DNA from: Flavobacteriales bacterium UBA974
Lineage (GTDB): Bacteria > Bacteroidota > Bacteroidia > Flavobacteriales_D > Sanyastnellaceae
NCBI GenBank assembly: GCA_002292405.1
Contig: DBBW01000006.1
Coordinates: forward strand, 2,456 to 18,995
Direction: 5' to 3'
Length of the DNA: 16,540 bases
How positions within the stretch are numbered: the stretch's first letter is position 1; every line of letters starts with the position of its first letter. The notes below the pieces were generated by a model. That model searched no databases. It was given only the letters and a program-made list of their open reading frames with translations, and was not told where the DNA came from. Below are positions 8,705 to 14,749 of this stretch, in pieces. The translations under genes were made by a program, and so were the position numbers.

Positions 8705-8772
8705 ACGAACACGAGGAGGATTTAGTTGATCAACAACTATACATTTAATATGAAAAGTGTAATTTCGCACTC

Positions 8773-9588
8773 ATGAAAAAAATTATCTTCGCAATGTCTG
8801 CTGTACCAATCATTGCTTTAAGCCTTCTTTCTAGTTCTGATGGAGTGGCTGAAGTCCAAAACCAAGACAGAACAGGTGCTCCAGGATCTGCTCAATCTTG
8901 CATACAATGCCATAACCAACCAGGGGCTATGACTGCAGAATCAAGCATGACTATTACAAATATTATCGGAGATGAGGTATTAACTTACATCGCAGGGGAT
9001 ACATATGAAGTGAGCTTTAATGTAACCTCCAACACAGCGGTAGGTTATGGGTTTCAAGCCACATCCGTTTTGACTGATGGATCAAATGCTGGAGAATTCA
9101 CAAATCCTGGAACTTCTGTCCAAATTGAATCAGTAGCTTCGAGACACATCGTAGAACAAAGTACTCCTAGTTCTACAGGTATTTTCACAACTACCTGGAT
9201 CGCACCTGAAACCGGTAGTGGGGAAGTGAGCTTTTACATGTCTGGCCTTGCTGCAAACCTTCAAAGTCAGACCTTTGGAGATGCATATCATGGCACGTCT
9301 TTGTCTATCACAGAAAACACAAGTGGTATCGAGGAACTCAACAGGTTAATGGATCAACCAATAGTGTCATCAAATGGGATTTCTATGAATGCTGTAGTAA
9401 ATGGTATCGTGTCATTGTATGATTTAAACGGTCGCTTAAATTACACTACATCATTAATAGCTAACGAACATTTAACGATAGACGCCAGTGAAATTTGTAA
9501 CGGAATTCAAATCATTCGTTTCGTACCACAAGATCAATTTTCATCTACCTTCACTCCACAATCATGGAGAGTCGTAGTCCAGAAATAA
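8773..9588 (+). CDS. Exported protein with one CxxCH motif and a Reeler/choice-of-anchor-like domain
   Basis: 271 residues with a signal peptide (hydrophobic 4-20, cleavage in the SSSDGVAE region). The motif RTGAPG...SCIQCHN places Cys43, Cys46 and His47 as a possible single c-type haem attachment site. Residues about 55-185 look like a beta-sandwich, with YIAGDTYEVSFNVT at 75-88, GYGFQATSVL from 92 and TTTWIAPETGSGEVSFYMSG about 140-158. This arrangement is typical of Bacteroidota proteins labelled choice-of-anchor V or Reeler-like, where the CxxCH follows the signal peptide. The last 80 residues (NGIVSLYDLNGRL... WRVVVQK) look like a divergent type IX sorting domain. A TAATTTCG element (one mismatch to TAnnTTTG) ends 5 nt before the ATG. 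The 3' end overlaps xseA by 25 nt. Electron transfer or surface binding are both possible; haem attachment is unproven. Confidence 0.7.
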   Translation: MKKIIFAMSAVPIIALSLLSSSDGVAEVQNQDRTGAPGSAQSCIQCHNQPGAMTAESSMTITNIIGDEVLTYIAGDTYEVSFNVTSNTAVGYGFQATSVLTDGSNAGEFTNPGTSVQIESVASRHIVEQSTPSSTGIFTTTWIAPETGSGEVSFYMSGLAANLQSQTFGDAYHGTSLSITENTSGIEELNRLMDQPIVSSNGISMNAVVNGIVSLYDLNGRLNYTTSLIANEHLTIDASEICNGIQIIRFVPQDQFSSTFTPQSWRVVVQK

Positions 9589-10838
9589 ACATAGTAGAAG
9601 ACCGTAGGGTATTCTCCTTATTTCAGCTTAACAGAAGCATTAAAAATGCTCTTGAAGCTAAAACTGGAAGTGCTGAGTTTTGGGTAAAAGCGGAGATTGC
9701 GAAAGTCAGTCACAGTAGATCAGGACATGTTTACTTTGACCTTGTCGAAGAGAGTAATGGAATACGAAAAGCTGCAATTAAAGCGATGCTTTGGCGTAAA
9801 ACTTTTGAGAAAGTTAAAGCTGATTTAGGCGAGTCTTATACAAGCGTAATTAAAGATGGAAGTGAAATCATATTCCAGTGCAGAGTTAAGTTTAGTGAGA
9901 TTCATGGTTTAAGCTTAGATATCTCTAAAATCGATTTATCCTTTATGCTAGGAGAGCTCGAACGTAGAAAAGCTGAAACTTTAGCGAAAGTTAAAGAAAA
10001 AGGGCTGCAGCATAAAAACTCAGCACTCACACTGCCTACTGTGCTTCATAGAATTGCGCTTATTGGATCTCCTGGCACATCAGGCTTCAGGGATTTCGTT
10101 CACCATGTACTTCATAACGAATGGCTATTTAGATTTGAAATAACGGTATTCCCTGCTTCCGTTCAAGGGAAAAACGCCGCTGTCCAAATATGCAATTCTC
10201 TTGACAAAGCAAATGAATCTAATTCGGATGTTATTGTCCTCATTAGAGGTGGAGGATCACCTCTAGATCTTGACTGTTTCAATGATGTTCAGTTGGCTAT
10301 CAAAATAGGGGAACTTACAACTCCAGTACTAACAGGAATTGGTCATGAAACAGATTTTTCAATAGCTGATTTTGTAGCTCATCGATATTTTAAGACGCCT
10401 ACCGACGTAGGTGATTTCGTGGTAGATAAAAGCTTGATGTTTTCGTCTATGTTGATAGATATCGCTACTAGAATTGGCAGTAGAAGTAAGACTGTTATTA
10501 ACCGAGAAAAAACAAATCTAAGTAATGCAAAAACAACATTATTAGATCTCCCGATAAGACTGCTCCATAAAGAAACATCATCTTTGGATAAAATAAAGAT
10601 GGATTTATATCGAGAGTTTCAGCGGGTGTTCACTAAACAGAAAGAAACCCTATTGAGCCTAGCCACTAGTATGGAGCTTATTAAACCAAAAAACACATTA
10701 TCTAGAGGATACAGCATTGTTAGGCTTGATGGAAAATCTATCAAAGACTCTAAAAATCTTAAAAAAGGAGATAATATTGAAATTGAGATGCATAAAGGGA
10801 ACTTACTTGCTGAAGTTATTCAATGTAAAAACAAATAA
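9564..10838 (+). CDS. xseA: Exodeoxyribonuclease VII large subunit
   Basis: Catalytic large subunit of exonuclease VII, which degrades single-stranded DNA to oligonucleotides in repair and mismatch correction. The 424 residues begin with an OB-fold domain (about 16-115: FSLFQLNRSIK, FWVKAEIAKVSHSRSGHVYFDL). The nuclease core carries GSPGTSGFRDF at 168-178, RGGGSPLDLDCFND at 228-241 and GHETDFSIADFVAHRY at 260-275. A long helical/coiled-coil region (about 290-375) leads to the C-terminal SRGYSIV segment that packs with XseB. The ATG at 9564 lies inside the end of the preceding gene; it is the only plausible start before the conserved FSLFQLN segment, as no other ATG, GTG or TTG occurs in frame there. 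xseB follows after 6 nt, making a two-gene unit. Confidence 0.95.
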   Translation: MESRSPEINIVEDRRVFSLFQLNRSIKNALEAKTGSAEFWVKAEIAKVSHSRSGHVYFDLVEESNGIRKAAIKAMLWRKTFEKVKADLGESYTSVIKDGSEIIFQCRVKFSEIHGLSLDISKIDLSFMLGELERRKAETLAKVKEKGLQHKNSALTLPTVLHRIALIGSPGTSGFRDFVHHVLHNEWLFRFEITVFPASVQGKNAAVQICNSLDKANESNSDVIVLIRGGGSPLDLDCFNDVQLAIKIGELTTPVLTGIGHETDFSIADFVAHRYFKTPTDVGDFVVDKSLMFSSMLIDIATRIGSRSKTVINREKTNLSNAKTTLLDLPIRLLHKETSSLDKIKMDLYREFQRVFTKQKETLLSLATSMELIKPKNTLSRGYSIVRLDGKSIKDSKNLKKGDNIEIEMHKGNLLAEVIQCKNK

Positions 10839-10844
10839 AAACAC

Positions 10845-11072
10845 ATGTCAAATAGTAATAAAACAAAGTCCCTGAAGGATATGAATTATGATGATTCGAT
10901 CACCGAACTTCAGGAAATACTTTCCTCGCTACAAAATGATGAGCTCTCAATAGATGATCTAACAAACACTATTAAACGATCTACAGAACTTCTTGAACTG
11001 TGTAATTCAAAACTAAAAAGCACAGAAAAAGAAGTTAATTTAGTCATCCAAAAACTTGGACTTGGTGATTAA
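10845..11072 (+). CDS. xseB: Exodeoxyribonuclease VII small subunit
   Basis: 75-residue small subunit that stabilises XseA in the exonuclease VII complex. It shows the family pattern: YDDSITELQEILSSLQNDELSIDDL at about 15-38, then TELLELCNSKLKSTEKEV at 47-64, two predicted helices rich in Leu and Glu. Length and position directly after xseA (6-nt gap) are as expected. It converges on the lipoprotein gene, whose end lies only 7 nt away. Confidence 0.92.
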   Translation: MSNSNKTKSLKDMNYDDSITELQEILSSLQNDELSIDDLTNTIKRSTELLELCNSKLKSTEKEVNLVIQKLGLGD

Positions 11073-11079
11073 CCAGGCC

Positions 11080-11574
11080 TTACTTGTTTTTATTACTTAG
11101 ACGGTTTAAAATTTCAGCAGAACCACTTGCGCCTCCAGTTTGTTTGAATAATTCTTCTTGTTCAGCTTGCTTTAAGAGAGCAGCTGTTTGACTGACTAAC
11201 ATCATTGATTCTCTAATTGATAAAAAAGACTCACAACCAGACATAGAAACAGACCAAGCTGCATCTGCTTCCTGATGACCAGTAGGAGTCATACAACCAT
11301 TCATGGCAACAATTAAAGCTGAATTTAAATCTGAACTCTTTTTATACTCTCCAGAATTCATTTTCACTGTAAAAGCATCAAGTTTAGCTATAGTGTTTGA
11401 TATGCAGTCACATGCATCTCCGCGTTTAGCATTTATTTCTTCTATTGATAGGCGATCACTTAATGAATCATTCCCAGGCTCCAATTCAGAGGAACATCCA
11501 AAAATACACAACGACACGACTGTTACAACTGGAATAAAAAATGCAAATGGTTTAAATAATCTTATAATTGTCAT
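11080..11574 (-). CDS. Hypothetical lipoprotein (164 aa)
   Basis: No function is recognised. Residues 1-27 form a lipoprotein signal: basic start, hydrophobic PFAFFIPVVTVVSLCIF and lipobox IFGC with Cys27 as the lipidated residue, followed by SSE. The mature part holds a GDACDCI motif at 52-58 and Cys at about 93 and 113, so paired cysteines are likely. It is otherwise predicted helical (SFLSIRESMMLVSQTAALLKQ) with a Gln/Glu-rich end. Small CxC-bearing lipoproteins of this kind are common in Bacteroidota. It starts 21 nt after the stop of the haloperoxidase-type gene and is probably cotranscribed with it, so a link to that enzyme is possible but unsupported by homology. Confidence 0.65.
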   Translation of the reverse strand: MTIIRLFKPFAFFIPVVTVVSLCIFGCSSELEPGNDSLSDRLSIEEINAKRGDACDCISNTIAKLDAFTVKMNSGEYKKSSDLNSALIVAMNGCMTPTGHQEADAAWSVSMSGCESFLSIRESMMLVSQTAALLKQAEQEELFKQTGGASGSAEILNRLSNKNK

Positions 11575-11595
11575 AATATGTAAATTAATTTTATC

Positions 11596-13788
11596 TTAGT
11601 CACATGATTGACCAAAACGTTGTAAAAAAACAAGTAAATCTTGAGCACCAATAACTGTTGAGTTGTCCAAATCAAACGGACCAGCCCAACCTAAACCATA
11701 CGCAGCAAGAAACAACATCAAATCCGATGAGCCTACAACTCCATCATTGTCAAAATCACAACTACAGTCTTCACTTGGTAAGAACCCTTCACCTCCAAAT
11801 TCCATTGCCCAGTCAGGGAAAGTTATCGTCTCAGCAAAATTAAATGCATTTCTACCAGCATGAATGCCAACATAACGACCTGGAGCATCATCTACAGGTG
11901 GATGAATACCTCCCCAAATTCTAGAAAGAGCACTTTCGTTAGAAGCATCTAGATATGTAGCCCACTGAAGGGTAAGTTCAACAGAAGGACCATCTTCGAA
12001 TACTAGAAATTGATTTTGAGGTGCGGACCACTCTGCCAGTCCTCCAGGCCAATAAGCAGAGCCGGTTAACATCTCTAAAAGCTCAGCTGCAGCTCGTGAA
12101 AATGTACTGTGACCACTGAAGTATCCAGCAAAAGGTGGTGTTACGAAACTTGGTCGTTGGTATGGCCACCATTGCTCAGCTAAAATCCAACCCACACCAG
12201 CTTCATCAATTTGAGGAACCTCAATATAATCTGGTCCTTTCCAACTATGTATTGCAATCTCCCCTACATGATCCTCGCCTCCAAAGTCAGCAAGTGGATG
12301 GTCATCATCTACAACTTCAATAAACCCGGGCACTAATGGTAGGCCTGCTGGATGGTAATTCGGAAGCGTCATATCTGTACTTTGGCCTTTCTCTGCCATA
12401 TATCGAATAGCTGAAACAGGTCGAATATAATCGTAACAACCTTTGTTGCTCCAAGCGGCTATTGCACAATCGTGCATAGCGCCAGCTAGAGCTAAGTAGG
12501 ACTTTACAATGAACTCTTGATCTTCAATGATTGGCCCTTGCCCCCTCCACCTATGCTCACCTGATTGTGGAACTAGAATGAAGTCATTAAGGAGAGTAAA
12601 CCAATGACCAGGGGGCGTCTCAGAATCTGGGCCGTCTGCCCAAAACTCAGCAATTACTCGTCCATAATCTCCACGAGGAACTATATTAGGTTCATAGGGC
12701 AGACCTGTAAATGGATTTTCTTCGTGACCATTTCCGCCGAAAGATCCATCTTCATTATGCCAACTCACAAGACCACCTCGCTCCCAATCGTAGAAATTTG
12801 CGAACTCTTCAACAGGAGGAGTCTCACCATCATACTTAAGTGAACCAGGGCTTATATCCCACATCACTCCGTCAGAAGGATCGAGATGCTCAGACCATTT
12901 TATCACCATTCCGAATCCCCACTTATATAAGCTCTCATCAAAACTAGAGGCAACATTGGTGTCTAAATAAACTGGAGGACCAGGATTGTAGTATGTCTTT
13001 AACGTACAACTATCTATAACAACATGAGTTAAGTTGGAATCTCTGAGAGCAAAGCCTTGTACTTCCCCCCACTCAGGGCCCAAAAATGGGGGTACCTCAG
13101 TGATAACCTCACCGCTTTGGTCTATAAGAATAGAAAGCTCAATGGCTTGCCAAGCATTGGGATCAATGATTCCACTTGTCCCAGGTTCTTCTGGCTGAAT
13201 ATTTGGATTTATTGAGGTGTAGCAAGTGCTCGCATAATCACTCGCTTCATTCGCTCCGTCTTGCATTCCAAACGCAATAATCTGTTCCGCTAAATAATTT
13301 CCAAGAGCAGCCGGTCCGTCATTTATATAATCCGTTGAAACAATTAAAGTATCAAGATCTTGTGACGCCATTTGAGCATTTATGTTTAAAAGCGTTGAAG
13401 GCCACTGAGGAGAATTCATATACCTATGCTTGATCAATCTATATACTCCATAGCTCATAGAAACCTCTTGAGCTTTCTTCTTTTCTAAGGAATTCGAAGG
13501 AATGTTCGGTTCAAAATTTTCGAAGTCAAATACGCTCGTAAAGCTTCCAATCGTATTGCCTAAGAAGTATTGCTCAGAAGATGTTGTATCGTAAGCAGCC
13601 CAACAATCATACATGATCGTGCTTGAGTGCATCAGGTTACGGGCGTGAACTGTAGGCCTCGCAAAGTCATTCCTAATTGCTTCTAAAACCTGTTCATTCC
13701 ATGCTATAGCCATGTGATCAGTTTGGGAAAAGTTCACAGAAAAAGTAAGAATAAACAATATAGATGTAGATAAAATATATCTAAACAT
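11596..13788 (-). CDS. Secreted vanadium-dependent haloperoxidase-type enzyme with dockerin-like C-terminal tail
   Basis: Vanadate-binding PAP2-superfamily enzymes of this type oxidise halides with H2O2 or act as phosphatases. Signal peptide about 1-21 (ILFILTFSVNFSQ). The active-site set is complete: Trp446, Lys449, Arg456 (WSNKGCYDYIRP), Phe553, Ser558, Gly559 and His560 (PPFAGYFSGH), Arg623 and His629 (SRIWGGIHPPVDD). Spacing Lys to Arg (7) and Arg to His (6) equals that in Curvularia chloroperoxidase (K353/R360, R490/H496), and Trp446 and Phe553 sit where its Trp350 and Phe397 sit. The Arg456-Ser558 distance is about 60 residues longer. Residues 675-730 are two dockerin-like repeats (CDFDNDGVVGSSDLMLFL and DLDNSTVIGAQDLLVFL) ending QSCD; no type IX tail is seen. 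Divergent from the C26/arylsulfotransferase pair. Halide specificity is inferred from residues only. Confidence 0.85.
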   Translation of the reverse strand: MFRYILSTSILFILTFSVNFSQTDHMAIAWNEQVLEAIRNDFARPTVHARNLMHSSTIMYDCWAAYDTTSSEQYFLGNTIGSFTSVFDFENFEPNIPSNSLEKKKAQEVSMSYGVYRLIKHRYMNSPQWPSTLLNINAQMASQDLDTLIVSTDYINDGPAALGNYLAEQIIAFGMQDGANEASDYASTCYTSINPNIQPEEPGTSGIIDPNAWQAIELSILIDQSGEVITEVPPFLGPEWGEVQGFALRDSNLTHVVIDSCTLKTYYNPGPPVYLDTNVASSFDESLYKWGFGMVIKWSEHLDPSDGVMWDISPGSLKYDGETPPVEEFANFYDWERGGLVSWHNEDGSFGGNGHEENPFTGLPYEPNIVPRGDYGRVIAEFWADGPDSETPPGHWFTLLNDFILVPQSGEHRWRGQGPIIEDQEFIVKSYLALAGAMHDCAIAAWSNKGCYDYIRPVSAIRYMAEKGQSTDMTLPNYHPAGLPLVPGFIEVVDDDHPLADFGGEDHVGEIAIHSWKGPDYIEVPQIDEAGVGWILAEQWWPYQRPSFVTPPFAGYFSGHSTFSRAAAELLEMLTGSAYWPGGLAEWSAPQNQFLVFEDGPSVELTLQWATYLDASNESALSRIWGGIHPPVDDAPGRYVGIHAGRNAFNFAETITFPDWAMEFGGEGFLPSEDCSCDFDNDGVVGSSDLMLFLAAYGLGWAGPFDLDNSTVIGAQDLLVFLQRFGQSCD

Positions 13789-13821
13789 ATGTAATGCTTT
13801 TATGATTGGATAAAGCTATAG

Positions 13822-13829
13822 CAAATTTA
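13822..13829 (-). promoter_or_regulatory. Bacteroidota -7 element TAAATTTG for the haloperoxidase-type gene
   Basis: The minus strand reads TAAATTTG, an exact TAnnTTTG match followed by C. Transcription should start near 13818, about 30 nt before the ATG at 13788. A TTG at 13857-13855 lies 25 nt upstream of the element, slightly beyond the usual spacing, so the upstream half is weak. Confidence 0.5.
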
Positions 13830-13865
13830 ATAAATATAATATTAATGATAAATCCAATGTGGGAT

Positions 13866-13885
13866 CTTAAAACTACTTAAAACTA
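13866..13885. repeat. Perfect tandem 10-bp repeat CTTAAAACTA x2 in the divergent promoter region
   Basis: CTTAAAACTA occurs twice back to back (13866-13875 and 13876-13885). It lies between the promoter of the haloperoxidase-type gene and that of the C26 hydrolase/arylsulfotransferase pair, and is directly followed by AGGAGG at 13886-13891. Its place between two divergent promoters makes it a candidate regulator site; the 10-bp period would put both copies on the same face of the helix. Chance occurrence in AT-rich DNA is possible. Confidence 0.5.
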
Positions 13886-13928
13886 AGGAGGTAATTATAA
13901 AGAGCAGGTGGGGAAATCTTTCTAAACA

Positions 13929-13959
13929 TTGTGGACTAAATCAAGCTAACTTACTTTTG
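13929..13959 (+). promoter_or_regulatory. Promoter TTG-N20-TACTTTTG of the C26 hydrolase/arylsulfotransferase pair
   Basis: TTG at 13929-13931 and TACTTTTG at 13952-13959, spacer 20 nt, match the Bacteroidota promoter consensus in sequence and spacing. The element ends only 4 nt before the ATG at 13964, so the transcript would begin at or within a base or two of the start codon, i.e. leaderless. Confidence 0.6.
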
Positions 13960-13963
13960 AAGT

Positions 13964-14749
13964 ATGGATAAACTCCGCCTTTTATTTTTAGTCTTCTTTA
14001 TTTGCACATTTTCTGCATGTAGTGATAGCAAATATTCATTCAAAGAAAAGCCTCAATCGATTACAATCGTCCTATCTAAACAAAATAGATCTTTCTCATA
14101 CCGTAATTTTATTGAGAAACTCGATACTACAATTGAAATAAATTGGGTTAACGCATATACGACACCCCTTTCTCAGTTAGCACTAGAGCTTGAAAATGCT
14201 GATGGAATCATAATGACTGGTGGTGTAGATATACATCCCGGTCTTTACGACAACTCTTTTGACACGATAAGATGTGGGACTATAGACATCGTAAGAGATG
14301 AACTCGAAGGAGTGCTTTTAGACTATGCTTTAGAAAAGGGAACTCCGTGTCTCGGAGTCTGCCGGGGACTTCAATTCATGAACGTACACTTAGGAGGTAG
14401 CCTTCACCCTCATCTACCAGACACTCTCAGTAGTATTCACAGGGGACCCTCTGGCGCAGTAAATCACCCGATTGAAATCGTAAAAAACATCGGTGTATTT
14501 GATATCAATGTAGCCGACATATTAGATCCCGTGAGTAATCACCATCAAGGTATTTCGCGTTTGTCAGAAGATTTAGAAGTTTGGGCTATTGCTCCAGACG
14601 GATTGGCAGAGGGTGTACGACACAAGGATACAATCGCTCACCCCTTCTTCGTCGGAGTTCAATGGCATCCAGAAAGAAGCGGTGATGTAAACTCGCTAGC
14701 TATCCCCATTGGTGAAGGATTTCTAAAGTCTGTTTTAAATTATGAATAA
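13964..14749 (+). CDS. Lipoprotein peptidase C26 / PuuD-like gamma-glutamyl hydrolase family protein
   Basis: 261 residues. An N-terminal lipoprotein signal (LRLLFLVFFICTFSAC) puts lipidated Cys at 19, so the enzyme should be outside the cytoplasm. The rest is a class I glutamine amidotransferase fold of the C26 type: TGGVDIHP at 85-92 (oxyanion strand), nucleophile elbow GVCRGLQ at 131-137 with Cys133, HLGGSLHPHL at 142-151, NHHQG at 192-196, and GVQWHPE at 231-237 with His235 and Glu237. The triad Cys133/His235/Glu237 is intact. Family members hydrolyse gamma-glutamyl bonds (PuuD acts on gamma-glutamyl-GABA); the substrate here is unknown. Family members are usually cytoplasmic, so the lipoprotein signal is notable. 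The stop overlaps the next gene's start by 8 nt (ATGAATAA), so the two are translationally coupled. Confidence 0.85.
   Translation: MDKLRLLFLVFFICTFSACSDSKYSFKEKPQSITIVLSKQNRSFSYRNFIEKLDTTIEINWVNAYTTPLSQLALELENADGIIMTGGVDIHPGLYDNSFDTIRCGTIDIVRDELEGVLLDYALEKGTPCLGVCRGLQFMNVHLGGSLHPHLPDTLSSIHRGPSGAVNHPIEIVKNIGVFDINVADILDPVSNHHQGISRLSEDLEVWAIAPDGLAEGVRHKDTIAHPFFVGVQWHPERSGDVNSLAIPIGEGFLKSVLNYE

Noticed and set aside
8725..8734. Palindrome GTTGATCAAC upstream of the CxxCH gene
   Set aside because: Short, single-copy, and not placed at a convincing distance from a promoter; chance in AT-rich DNA is likely.
11061..11093. Possible terminator after xseB: CTTGGT-GATTA-ACCAGG stem, then T-rich TTGTTTTTATT
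   Set aside because: The stem has only six pairs with one G-U, and the T-rich stretch starts about 6 nt after it, so it is too weak to call.
13905..13923. Short GTG frame after the AGGAGG in the divergent region
   Set aside because: It reaches a stop after five codons, so it is not a credible gene.
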